Shown: piece after piece, positions 52,086 to 62,774 of the stretch
Layout: the number at the start of each line of letters is the position of its first letter
Position numbering within the stretch: the stretch's first letter is position 1
From: Rhizomys pruinosus
Taxonomy: Eukaryota; Chordata; Mammalia; Rodentia; Spalacidae
Length of the DNA: 64,000 nt
Reading direction: 5' to 3'
Assembly: GCA_009823505.1 (NCBI GenBank)
Contig: VZQC01010577.1
Coordinates: 159,985 to 223,984 of the forward strand
Notes under the pieces: model-generated
Told to the model about the DNA's origin: nothing
Seen by the model: only the letters and a program-made list of their open reading frames with translations
Databases searched by the model: none
Position numbers and translations under genes: made by a program

Positions 52086-52340
52086 GGTAACTTACAAACC
52101 ACAAAACTTTATTTCTCACAGTTCTGGAGGTCAAGAAGTCCAAGATCAAGGTGCTATAAGATTTGGTATCTAGCCAGTATTATGTAGTTCATACAAAACC
52201 CAGAAGTGCTGAGTCCTTACATGGTACAAGGGGCTAGATAGCTCTCTGTTGGGTTTCTTTTAGAAGGTCACTAATCCCATTCGTGAGGACAGAGTTTTTA
52301 TCTCTCCGTTACCTGGCATAGGTGTTGTCACTGGAGATTA
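52086..52340 (-). mobile_element. MaLR LTR (MST/MLT1-like)
   Basis: TTTATTTCTCACAGTTCTGG, AGGTCAAGAAGTCCAAGATC, CTTACATGGTACAAGGGG and TCACTAATCCCATTCGTGAG are antisense MaLR LTR blocks. Confidence 0.8.
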
Positions 52341-52386
52341 GGTCTCACAAAAGAGTTTTGGGGAGATACAAACAAATAAAGCCTCA

Positions 52387-52647
52387 CATGGGCTGGAGAG
52401 ATGGCCTAGTGGTTAAGAGCGCCGACCACTCTTACAGAGGACCCGGGTTCAATCCCCTGCACCCACATGGCAGCCAAGAACCGTCTGAAACTCCAATTCC
52501 AGGAGAACTCCAGTTCCAGGGGACTCCGACACCCTCTTCTGACCTCCGCGGCATTGCACGACACGGGTGCACAAACTTGCATGCAGACAGTACATTTATA
52601 CATATACAAAAAATAAAATAAAATAAAATAAAAAAATTAAAAAAAAC
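52387..52647 (+). mobile_element. B2 SINE, young subtype, 14-bp TSD
   Basis: CAAATAAAGCCTCA flanks it exactly (52373-52386, 52648-52661). AAATA-rich tail. Confidence 0.97.
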
Positions 52648-52944
52648 CAAATAAAGCCTCATAGACTCTAATACAGCAACACTACTTTGCAGTTCTGTTC
52701 ACAAATATATTGCAAACAACCATACCGATGTCTGGCCTATTTTAGCTGCACAGTAAGTCAATGATGGCTGTTGAACTGATGACCTACAGTTTATGAATGA
52801 CCAACCTGGATTCTGAGTCCATGCCTGATATTATTAAAGTCTAACAAGGTTTTTACTTTATCAGTGTCATGTTGTGTTCCAACTATCTTAACCTTTATAA
52901 ATAGGTCTGTCTTGTTTTCCATTTGTTTAATATGATATTTAAAA

Positions 52945-53098
52945 ATGTAAATTACATTTAATTATTTTGTGTATGAGGGACGAGGTGGTACCTGTACCAT
53001 GGTGGGTGTACAGGGGGCAGAGGGAGTCTTTCAAGAGCTGATGCTCTCCTTCTACCACGTGGGTGGCAGGGATCAAACTCAAGTCATCAGGCTTGGAT
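52945..53098 (-). mobile_element. B3 SINE fragment
   Basis: TTATTTTGTGTATGAGG, GGGGCAGAGGGAGTCTTTC, CTCTCCTTCTACCACGTGGG and GGGATCAAACTCAAGTCATC follow minus-strand B3. Confidence 0.75.
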
Positions 53099-53189
53099 TT
53101 TCCCCATTCAAATATATAATCAGCTCCAATATGACATTTTAATATGTTTAACTATGATGTCAAAAGAGAAAGTGAACATGAAGAATGTT

Positions 53190-53240
53190 TTTTAAAATTA
53201 ATTTTAAATTCAAAGTAATCGGCTTCATTGTGACATTTTC

Positions 53241-53285
<45 letters not shown>

Positions 53286-53460
53286 GTTATACTTTGTTCC
53301 CATTTAGCCCACTCTCTCACCATACTCCTTTGGGCCTCCTGGTCCCTTCTGGCTGATTTCCTTTGTCTCCCATGTAGTACCTTACTTTGCTTTCATGTGA
53401 CGTGTATTGTGTATTCTATTACCCTTTCTCCCCCCAACTCCCAACAGAAGTATTTTGAAA
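53190..53460 (-). mobile_element. L1 3' UTR fragment with (CA)n
   Basis: A T-rich edge, GGCTTCATTGTGACATTTTC, a CA tract (53244-53284), then TTTGTTCCCATTTAGCCCAC and TACCCTTTCTCCCCCCAAC resemble minus-strand L1 3' UTR. Confidence 0.6.
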
Positions 53461-53727
53461 ATAGTGAACATGCCTATACTGTCAGTTGCCAGGACTTTCA
53501 CTGTTTTCTGAGTCAGTCACTGAGTTTATTGCCTAGGTTGGCCAGTGCCACTTTCAAGCAAGCGCCATAGTCCTCTCAAGCTACCTCGCAGTCCTCACTG
53601 AGATTCTGGGTTCAGTCATTGGAAAACCATCCTCATAATTTTTGTCATTTCCTATTTTGAAAATTTATTTCTGAGGAAACTATATTATTTGATTGTAGAA
53701 TCATTTGCTATAAATAAAAACCACCCT
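53461..53727. other. Unique sequence
   Basis: No gene recognised. Confidence 0.45.
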
Positions 53728-53940
53728 AAAAGGCTAGAGGTGTGTCTCGGTTGGTAGTTTGTGTAGACTGCATGAAGCCTTGGGTTCGGGCTCTAGCACC
53801 CCATAAATTGAAGGTGGTGACATATACCCATCATCCTATGATTCTGGAGGTATAGGCAGAAAGAATAAGTTCAAGGTCATCCTTGGCTACACAGTGAATT
53901 TGAGACCAGCTTTGATGACATGAGATTTTTGTCTAAACAA
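53728..53940 (+). mobile_element. B4 SINE
   Basis: ID-like head (TAGAGGTGTGTCTCGGTTGG, CTTGGGTTCGGGCTCTAGC) followed by B1-like text (AAGTTCAAGGTCATCCTTGG, TTTGAGACCAGC). Confidence 0.75.
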
Positions 53941-53971
53941 TACACTAAATACACATGAAATAAATATAGCT

Positions 53972-54211
53972 GGGCTGGAAAGATAGCCTAGCGGTTAAGA
54001 GCACCGACGCTCTTACAGAGGACCCGGGTTCGATCCCCAGCGCCCACATGGCGGCTGAGAACCGTCTGTAACTCCAATTCCAGGAGAACTCCAGTTCCAG
54101 GGGAATCCGACACCCTCTTCTGACCTCCGCGGCATTGCACGACACGGGTGCACAGACCTGCATGCAGACAATACATTCATACACATACAAAAATAAATAA
54201 TAAAAAAAACA
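53972..54211 (+). mobile_element. B2 SINE, young subtype, 17-bp TSD
   Basis: ATGAAATAAATATAGCT flanks it exactly (53955-53971, 54212-54228). Confidence 0.97.
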
Positions 54212-54228
54212 ATGAAATAAATATAGCT

Positions 54229-54989
54229 ATTAAATTAAAAATGTCTGTGTCCTGCTTGAGAATCCCATTTCCCTTTCTTGGTGTCACACCACGAGCATTG
54301 AGGAATGGGCACCTCTCTGAACGGTGGCAGAGCATGCTGCAAGGATGGTGATTTATAGGATGATTGCTTCTGGGATTTTTGCGATTAATAACAAAGCTAA
54401 GATTCGACTCTCATTCTGTGTGGCTGGCATAAGTGGTTGTTTCAAAAGTGCAAACTTAATTTTATCTCCAGGAAACACACATCCACATACATAGAGAAGA
54501 ATCTTCAAAGAAGATTAAAGGTTAAGTGCATCTGATTAACATGACTAGAGTCCATGAAAATGCAGTTCTCTCTAATGAAGTGATTATACCTGATGATACA
54601 AGGCGCCTGTCCAGCCCTTGGAGCTGGAGTGGCTCCTCAGAGGTGAGCTGCTTCCATTAGGTGAAGTTAACTTGCTGTGACAAGGATACTCCAGAATGCA
54701 ATGGCTCACTTTCCTCCTCAGGATGAGGACTGGACTTTTCCCATGTCATCACTCAGGCTTACTAGAGAGCCCCGGCATCCTGCTGCATGTCATCATCTAC
54801 ATGGTGGAGCCCAGACAGCTGTCATGCTTGACTGGTAGAAAAAACGCAGAGAGAAAACAGAGGAGGTGTATTGAAAAGCTGAAACACAGAGAGCACACCA
54901 CTTTCACCCACATTCCATGACTTCAAAACTTGGTCATGGCTCCATCGAATTGCAGGCAACCATGTGTTCCTCTTAAATAGCAAGAAGCA
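54229..54989. other. Unique sequence, no gene recognised
   Basis: Nothing assigned. Open frames of 67-74 aa have no recognisable domain. Confidence 0.5.
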
Positions 54990-55281
54990 GGAGCTGGGGA
55001 CGTGCCACAATTTGTAAAGTGCTATGCAAGGGTGAGGACCAGGCCCAGCAACCATGTGGAAACACAGTGTGTAGTGGTGTCAGCTTGTAATCCCAGTGTT
55101 GGGGAGATGGAGACAGGAGGACTGCTGGGACTCCCTGGCCAGCCAGTGTAGCCTAACTGTTGAGTTCCAGGACAATGAGAGACTCTGTCTCAAAAAGCAA
55201 GATGGATTGCTTCTGGAGTGGCACCAATATTGTCCTCTGGTCTCCACATGTACATAGACACTCGTGTATGTGTACCTACAT

Positions 55282-55315
<34 letters not shown>
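54990..55315 (+). mobile_element. B3 SINE with (CA)n tail
   Basis: GTGCTATGCAAGGGTGAGGA, GTAATCCCAGTGTTGGGGAG, TGGCCAGCCAGTGTAGCCTA and GAGACTCTGTCTCAAAAAGC, ending in CA repeats (55283-55315). Confidence 0.88.
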
Positions 55316-55318
<3 letters not shown>

Positions 55319-56255
55319 CCCCCTACAAACAGCCCCCAAAATGATGGGGGAAAAAACCCACTGAACAAATGACTCGGCCCTATTTCTGTGTTATATGAGA
55401 AACATCATCTACTCAGCTCTTCATCCGGCCACCCAGCACCCTCTCACTGTCTACTAATCGCACGACGTTGCTCCAAGCCAGGAGATGACAAGAAAGATAA
55501 GGCCCTTGCACCCAAAGATTCGCATCTTCAAGTCAAAAGCAGACAGTAAGCAAATAGGAAGGAGGAAGATAATGTCAAGATCAAAAGAAGAGAGCAGGAG
55601 AGGTATCCACCGTGAGGAGTTCACATAGGCACCTCTAGGCTATGATGTATGCCTCTGGGTCTTCTGTTGAGCTTATTGCACCCACAGTGGCCAGTGGGAC
55701 TTTGAAGGAGAGCATCAATGAGTCTCATTAACCCTTTGCCTTCTCATACGTTGCTTAATAATGTCTTTGGATGGCTTATGCCTGCTAATGGAAGCTAGCA
55801 GCTTTCTTTCCGTATCAGCATTTTGAATCCATCCCAAGTGAACAGTGCTAGCAAACAACCAATGATTATTAGGTGGCTGATATGACAAGATTTTGATGTC
55901 TTAATTTAGTTCCCAGTGGGAGGATTACAATTCAGGCAAACAGCCTGGCACCACAAAGAGTGAAGCAAGCTATATGTAGAGATAGAGGTTGTAGGTGAGA
56001 TCCAGAAGGGGAACAGCTCAGCAGGCAGAGATGGGGCCCCACAGTGTGCTGGGCACTATGAGAGAAAGCTATAGCAAAAGACAAAAGCTTTTCAACTGAA
56101 GGAAAGGAGGCTCCTTTTCATAAAGTGCAAGGCTCAAACTCTAATTGCTATAGAGAAATACTATGCAAAAAGGAATGTTGGAAACCCAAGTCAGTCACTC
56201 GGTAAAAGATCATTTGGGGGAGGAAGTGTGATACACATGCCCATTTAGGGCTGAA
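55316..56255. other. Mostly unique sequence
   Basis: No gene. Around 55485-55570, GATAAGGCCCTTGCACCCAA hints at an ancient interspersed repeat. Confidence 0.45.
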
Positions 56256-56266
56256 CATTCTGTAAT

Positions 56267-56512
56267 CTCTTTTTTTATTTTTAAAAAATTATTTATTTAT
56301 TTGTTATTTTTTATGTGTATGAGTGTACTGTCTGCATGTAGGTTGGTGCACCCGTGCCGTGCAATGCCTCGGAGATCAGGAGAGGGCGTCGGATTCCCCT
56401 GGAACTGGAGTTAAAGACAGTTCTTAGCTGCCATGTGGGTGCTGGGAATTGAACCCAGGTCCTCTGCAAGAGCAGTCGGCGCTCTTAACCGCTGAGCCAT
56501 CTCTTCAGCCCC
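56267..56512 (-). mobile_element. B2 SINE, older subtype, 11-bp TSD
   Basis: CATTCTGTAAT flanks it (56256-56266, 56513-56523). Single TCCAG block, AT-rich tail. Confidence 0.95.
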
Positions 56513-56751
56513 CATTCTGTAATTTCTTATTTTCTATATGTTGACTAGTTACAGGTCTCTGTATTAATTATCATCTACTGCAAAAATAAGTGTCTGATAA
56601 GGGATGAGAACCACACACTAATGTACAAAGTACAATGTGTGAATAATAATGTATAATGAGTATAAAGAGATTTGATCAAAGCACATAGTATACAAGTATG
56701 AAATTCTCAAACAATAAATAAATATATTAAAAGTATCAGTTAGGAGAGTGA

Positions 56752-56815
56752 GAGTATGGTTTAGTGGTAGAGCACTTACCCAGCACGTGGAAACCATCAA
56801 CCATCAGGACTACAG
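56752..56815 (+). mobile_element. ID-like SINE fragment
   Basis: GGTTTAGTGGTAGAGCACTT, ACCCAGCACGTGG resembles the ID head. Confidence 0.55.
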
Positions 56816-57002
56816 GAAAAGAAAATCTCACACAAGCATTAAACTTTAGGTCTGTTTTCTGCATCATAAAAGCTTCAAGTCACGTTTTCTAGGTCTGGAG
56901 AGCAGTGTTTTTATGTGTTTTCTTGGATTGTGCTTCAGTTTTCTCCCAGGAGCACTATCAAGAAAAATCTTTAAAGTCCTCTCTATCCTATTTGCTGGAG
57001 AA

Positions 57003-57220
57003 TTTTTTTTTATTTACCTATTTTTATTTTATGTGTATGAGCGCTATGCCTGCATGCATGTAAGTACACCCATGTCATGCAATCCCTGGGGAGGACAGAA
57101 AAAGTGTCGAATCCCCTGGAACTGGAATTATGGACGGCTGTTAGCCACCCGAGATTTGAACCCAGGTCTTTTGCAAGAATAGCCAGTGCTCTTAACTACT
57201 GAGCCATCTCTCCAGCCCCT
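57003..57220 (-). mobile_element. B2 SINE, old and diverged
   Basis: GTGCTCTTAACTACTGAGCC and ATCTCTCCAGCCCC on plus mark the B2 head; the body has several indels. Confidence 0.92.
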
Positions 57221-57519
57221 GAGGAATTTTTTAAAGGACACTGCCCATGATATTGAATAGTGACCCCATAAAAGAAAACTTTGTTAAGATTAGGTCCCAA
57301 GAGAAGGTATGTTACCTTTAAGATCTGAAGTGTTGGTGTTTTTTTTTTCTCATGAGCACTGGACATCGCAAGACAGATTGCAGTGCTTCTTTACACTATG
57401 GCCACTAGGGATCTCAATGCCAAATTAATGGTTTACTTGGTAAATGCCTACCTGGAAATTTAGGTGACTTGCTTTCAAATATAGTATTTTATTCTTTGCT
57501 CTGAGAAAGAACATTATTT
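57221..57519. other. Unique sequence
   Basis: No gene recognised. Confidence 0.45.
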
Positions 57520-57633
57520 TCTGGCACTAGGGAGAGAGCTCAATTGGTAAATTGATTGCCATGCAAGTATGAGTTTGATCCCTAGAACACACACTCTAAA
57601 AGGTGGGCATGGTGACACATGTGTCTTGTCCCA
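57520..57633 (+). mobile_element. B3-like SINE fragment
   Basis: CACTAGGGAGAGAGCTCAAT, GCCATGCAAGTATGAG and GATCCCTAGAACACAC, then GGTGGGCATGGTGACACATG. It is cut by the following B2. Confidence 0.65.
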
Positions 57634-57636
57634 ATT

Positions 57637-57846
57637 TTAATTTCATGTGCAAGATCATTTTGTCTGCATGTATGTAAGCACATCCATGTAATATAATAAT
57701 GCCCATGGAGGTCAGAAGAGGGCATCTGATCTCCTGGAACTGGACTTATAGATGGTTGTTAGCCACCATGTGGGTGCTGGGAATAGAACCCAGATCCTCT
57801 GCAAGAGCAGCCGATGCTCTTAAATACTGAGCCATCTCTCTAGCCT
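57637..57846 (-). mobile_element. B2 SINE, old
   Basis: GAGGTCAGAAGAGGGCATCT, ATGTGGGTGCTGGGAATAGA, GAGCCATCTCTCTAGCC. CCAATTTTAA and CCTAATTTTAA flank it. Confidence 0.93.
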
Positions 57847-58311
57847 TTCCCTAATTTTAAACACCACGATTCTATAAATGCAATGTCGATTCACAGTAGC
57901 TTTGTGTGGAGTTAAATTGCAACAGTGTACTGCTGCTAAAAAGTATCCCTGGATGCCCCCAGTCCTGCTAGATTATGTTGTATCTTCTCCTGTCTGTTTT
58001 TGAGTTGTTCATCTTGGGGATGTAAGCAGAGGATCTTATATATCCCTTCATCAGCTTGCATCTTGATGCATTCAAATCAGAACTTACAACTTTACGAAAT
58101 GATTTTAAGATTTTGCTCCATGTTCCACGATAGTTAGTTGCTTTTTTTTTGTCTTTTTGATAATCAGAAATTTGGTCATGTAGCCATTTACAGCATCATT
58201 TGAAACAGAACTAGAAACTTCATGAAAGCAAACCCCAGATCCCTGTGGTGGATAGCAGGAGCCTTCTTCTACATAGGCACTGTTCTACTTTTCATCTTTA
58301 CTTTAATTTAA
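57847..58311. other. Unique sequence
   Basis: No gene or repeat recognised. Confidence 0.5.
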
Positions 58312-58470
58312 AGATGTTTTTTGGTCTTTTGATCAGGGTCTCGTCATGTAGCCCTGACTGGCCTGGAGCTCACTATGCAGAAGAGGCTGGCCTTGAACTC
58401 ATAGAGATCCACCTTCCACAGTCTCTTGAGGGTGAATGCTGGATTAAAGGTGCTCCCAGTGCCTGGCTCT
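58312..58470 (-). mobile_element. B1 SINE, diverged
   Basis: GGCCTGGAGCTCACTATGCA, GAGGCTGGCCTTGAACTCAT, AGAGATCCACCTTCC, then GGATTAAAGGTGCTCCC with several indels. Confidence 0.85.
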
Positions 58471-58746
58471 GTTCTACTTTTTACACATATTATCTGTGCA
58501 TCATCACTCATTGCTATTTTCTTCATGACAATACCCAGTGTACATTTTTGTAAATACCTATTGGGAATACATAATGTGTTAAGAATTCTGTTGAGGTTTT
58601 ATGTCCATTTGACTTTGTTCCTCACTGCGTCTTTAAGATGGAAATGTTAAATACGGGACACAGTCAACACTGCTGATCTAAAAATGCTGAACACAATGCC
58701 TGACTCATGGTTTATGAGATTTCTATGGTGGAAAACATTTGAGTTT

Positions 58747-59165
58747 AAAAAATATTTTTTATTGAGCTTTTGTATGTTTCCTAATCAAATCAAGACCCCC
58801 AGTCCTCCATCCATACCCCCATGTCCTCTCCTCACCTAGCCTCAAGTTCCCATTGTAGAAAAGGGGGTGTGTGGAAAGATTTTAAGAGCTAGGGTTGGTC
58901 CACAAACATAGAGAAACAAAAGCTTTCAGGTAGCTGGAAGCTCGCTCATATGAGCTTCTGGCAATGGTGGTGTTGAGCACAAGACTCACACCAACTCAGT
59001 CAGACAAGGGCCCAGAGTGGAAGGAGGAGAATGGGCACTGGGCTGGCTCTAGCCTGAGAACTGCTGGAAACTGATTATTGCTGGGTGAGGGAGTATAGAC
59101 CTTCCTTAAAACCTCTAGATAGTCTGAATATATTCCAGTGGATGAACTTTTGAATTTTAGTAGTG
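58747..59165. mobile_element. L1 3' fragment with internal inversion
   Basis: The left part (58750-58835, TTATTGAGCTTTTGTATGTT) is the L1 tail on minus. The right part (58860-59165) reads L1 3' UTR on plus (AGGGGGTGTGTGGAAAGATT, GAAACTGATTATTGCTGGGT, ATTCCAGTGGATGA), matching 47.43-47.55 kb. Opposite orientation within one insert fits twin priming. Confidence 0.68.
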
Positions 59166-59734
59166 GTGATAATAAACTTAATATATAGTACTGAATGCAA
59201 ACTGAGACTAAAATGAAACGGGTCAGAAATGCCAAAACTGTTGAATACATTGGGATTTAAGGCCTTCAGACTTGATGTTTAATTGGGAAGAAAATCAGAG
59301 AATTAAAGCTGATATGAGCTGGTAGAAGTAGGCATAAAGATTGTCTTAAGAAGACAAAATATATTAGGGCTTTTGTGTTTTTATAGTCTCTGATAAAAGA
59401 ATTCTCCTTAGGACATGTAAGTTAATTTCCCAATGCAAGCTATTAAAACCTTTTGAGGACAGAAAGACATTATCTCTATCTACATAAATAAGGGATTTCC
59501 TTTAACCTCTTTAATTCTATTCAACTGATTTCTGAAGGAGCCAGATTTTGACGTCAGCTCTTTTCTCTAATGAACAATGAAGTCCTCATTTCTCCATATT
59601 CTCCAAGATGCTAATGTGATAGGCTTTTTAAAAGGCCCCGTTGAAGTCCCAAGGCACTAATTTGTATTTCACTTTTTCTCAGTTAACATGGGGTCATGTA
59701 AACATTTCCAGAATCAACTCAGTCTGCAAGTTCA
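59166..59734. other. Unique sequence
   Basis: No gene recognised. Confidence 0.5.
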
Positions 59735-59860
59735 CCATTGTCTCTCTTTATGAAGTATTCCATCTGAGCTAATCGACCCCTGCTTGTTTAGCCAGTCCCT
59801 TATTGTTGTCCATTTGGGTCTTTTCCAATTGCTAATTATTATAAATGGGCTGGTGCTAGA
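59735..59860 (-). mobile_element. Possible old L1M fragment
   Basis: TTGTTGTCCATTTGGGTCTT, TTCCAATTGCTAATTATTAT and AAATGGGCTGGTGCTAG resemble antisense L1M sequence. Confidence 0.45.
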
Positions 59861-60182
59861 CAGCTTCGAGGCTTGGCCATCATTCTTTTGTTATCAGGCT
59901 GGCAGGATGCAGGCAGGCTTGGTCTTCCTGACCTTCTTCATCCTAAATGGCATTCTGATAAAAGCATCTGAGATTCGAAAGCATAATCCTTATGATGTCA
60001 TCTAAAATGTGTTATTTATTTCTTCTTCTCTTCCAGAACGATCGTCAAGAAACTCTAGGTCTGTGCCTGTTATTCTTCACAGTTGCCAATCATTTTTTCG
60101 TATTTGACATTAGTCAGTTTTCAAATGAATGTATTTGTTTGCCTATTTTTCTGCTATTTTGTTGAAAATAAACAGTCAGAAA
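59861..60182. other. Unique sequence
   Basis: No gene recognised. Confidence 0.45.
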
Positions 60183-60315
60183 TGGGCCCTTAAGATGGCT
60201 CAGTGAAAAAAAATGCTCGTCACTTAAGCCTGATGATCTGAGCTTGAAACCCACTAAACATTAAAGGACAGAACCAGCTCCACAAAGTTGTCCTCTGTTG
60301 TATTGCCCATATACA
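60183..60315 (+). mobile_element. B3A-like SINE fragment
   Basis: CTTAAGATGGCTCAGTG, GCTCGTCACTTAAGCCTGAT, GATCTGAGCTTGAAACCC and CTCCACAAAGTTGTCCTCTG follow B3A. Confidence 0.75.
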
Positions 60316-60751
60316 TTCTATATATTCATATATATCTATATCTATATATCTTATAATATTATGAATATAAAATGAGAAGTCAGGAAAAATGTAATTGAAT
60401 GTCCTAAATTCAACGTCCATAATATAAAGAGCAAAAATGTATGTATGCAGTATGAGGTTCATTTCCAAAGATGTACCACTGCATAGAGTATGTATTTTAT
60501 GAAAGTTGGAAAATACAATAAAGTAGATTAGAGAGGGGTAAAAAGGGTCTACCATTCAGAGGCCCCATTAATAGAACTGTGGTGTATTCTCTTCTAGGTT
60601 TCTTAGTGTAGAATTGCTTTCTGTATGTAGCTATTTTGAAAAATATGGACATTTTAATTATTCGAAATTATTTTTGGGATGTATGGAAGGGTGGGAAGAG
60701 AGCTCAGCAGAGTTAGAGTTCTCAGGGGGGATCTTTACTTAGGGCCAGTGT
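60316..60751. other. AT-rich unique sequence
   Basis: No gene recognised; TA/TATC-rich patch at 60310-60365. Confidence 0.5.
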
Positions 60752-60767
60752 CTTGATGTCCTTTTAT

Positions 60768-60979
60768 TTGTTTGTTAAATATTTTATTTATTATTTTTCT
60801 TTTATGTGTATGAGTGTTTTGACTGCATGCATATAAGTGCACTCATGCCATGAATGCCCGTGGAGACCAGAAGGGGGCATCAGATTCTCTAGAACTGGAG
60901 TTAAAGGCAGTCATTAGCTGCCATATGGGTGCTGGGAACTGCAAAAGCAACTAGTGATGTAACCTCTCTCTCAATCCCC
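60768..60979 (-). mobile_element. B2 SINE, old, 16-bp TSD
   Basis: CTTGATGTCCTTTTAT (60752) and CTTGATCTCCTTTTAT (60980) flank it. The head region is partly deleted. Confidence 0.93.
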
Positions 60980-60995
60980 CTTGATCTCCTTTTAT

Positions 60996-61644
60996 GATAC
61001 ATGAGGTTCACAAAGTCCCATGCACCAGAGATATTTTTCCTTCAGTACTTAGGCCTCACTCATGCTAGGCCAGCACTCTGCCACACCTTCACCCGAAGTC
61101 CGATGTTTTACCTCCATGAGCCTCCTTACATCACAGTGTCCTTCACAGCTTGTTCAAATTATATTTCTGCACTCTACATGAAACTTAATGAATCAGAAAC
61201 TGAACTGAGCTTCCTGTCCTAACCATTCTGGACATTTTCTGTCTAAATCAGTGCAACAGGTGTGGGTTTGGGCTGGATTAGACAAGGTAGGACTTCTTTC
61301 CTGGGGATTCTTGGGAGGAAGTTCGAGGAGGGATAGAAACATTTAGGGAGATCTTTCGGTGATCTTCTTGCACTTCACGTGCATACATTTTTGTGGCAAG
61401 AGTATCAACAGCTTCTACGATTCACCAGAGGCCCTTGCACAGCAAGATGTCTGAGCTGTCGTTCATCTAACATCTCTCCATTCTTCTCTTTTGACCAGCT
61501 GATGGTTGGGAGAGGAGCCTTTGATTCAGTCTGAACTAAACCCTTTCCTTTGGTTGGCACAGGCGTGAGACTCTCACTCTTCGTTTCACTGTATGGTCTT
61601 GGGTAAATAGAATATTGCCCTTAGCTTAATTCCCTTCTTGTTTT
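60996..61644. other. Unique sequence
   Basis: No gene recognised. Confidence 0.5.
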
Positions 61645-62150
61645 CTTTTTAAAAATAATTTAAAATTTAGTTGAATTTTTGTGATTTTCATACAATATAG
61701 TTTGATGGGATTTAGATCCTCTCCCCCATCCACACCTTCACCCAAAGCCCCTACCCATCTCAGTGTACTTTCTTATATACAATATAATCTATAGAAAATG
61801 ATTTGTGTCCCCAAATGCCCTTTAGTGTGGGTCCATCCACTGGCCCCACTGAGACCTCCACCCCTGTAAGAAATTCTTCCACCCTCTCAGCAGCCATCAG
61901 TTGCCAAAAGTTCCTTAGTTTGGCTTGGGATCTCTTCCCCACTTGCCCATGTCTATGCTGGGTTTTGTCTGGTTTGAGGTTGCATGGGACTTGTCCATGC
62001 TGTCACCATTGCTGTGAGTTCATGTGTGAACCAGCTATCTGGAAAATGTTTCCTGTGGTCATCCACCTCCTCTGGCTCTTACAATCTTTCTGCCTCCCCT
62101 TCTGCAATGACCCTTGAGCTTTAGGAAGCAGAGGTTTGAAACAGGTACAG
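61645..62150 (-). mobile_element. Rodent L1 3' UTR (Lx-like)
   Basis: A T/A-rich edge, TTGAATTTTTGTGATTTTCA, AGCCATCAGTTGCCAAAAGT, GCATGGGACTTGTCCATGCT and CTCTGGCTCTTACAATCTTT follow minus-strand L1 3' UTR. Confidence 0.8.
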
Positions 62151-62330
62151 TAGTGAGACTTTTATCTTGGAGGTAATCAATAGCTGTCTATTGGAATTAA
62201 GAGCCAGTCAATGGGAGGGAACTCATGTGTGGTACTGAAAAGAGGCAAATACACATGGATGGCTGGAGAGGTCATAGATCCTAGAGACAAACCTACTTTT
62301 GCCACATCCTTAGAACAATTTAATTTCTTA

Positions 62331-62550
62331 TTTTTTTTTGTTTTATTTGTATGCATGTATTGTGTCCCTGTATGCAAGTGCAGCCATGTCATGTCATGCA
62401 ATGCCCATGGAGGACAGAAGAGGATGTCATATTCTCTACAACTGGAGTTAAGAACAGTGGTTAGCTGCCGTTTGGGTGCTGGAATTCGAACCCAGGTCCT
62501 TTGCAAGAGCAGCCAGTGCTCTTAACTGCTGAGCCATCTCTCCAGCCCCT
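62331..62550 (-). mobile_element. B2 SINE, older subtype, 14-bp TSD
   Basis: AATTTAATTTCTTA flanks it exactly (62317-62330, 62551-62564). Confidence 0.96.
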
Positions 62551-62774
62551 AATTTAATTTCTTAACTTGATCATTATCATTAATCATATTTATCCACTAC
62601 AATCTCCCTCCAGGTTTCTCTACTGCCTCCAGTCCATCTCCTTCCCAACTTCATGTCTTCTTTTGTTATTGTTATTAATAACCCTCTACATCCAATTAGA
62701 GCTTCCCATAGCATCTGGGGTCACCTGTACAAGACCTGGACAAGATCAAGCCAGTGAATTTTTATCTTGAAAAA

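Noticed and set aside
59784..60005. 73-aa hydrophobic frame as a membrane peptide
   Set aside because: The 5' part overlaps an old L1M-like fragment and there is no supporting context.
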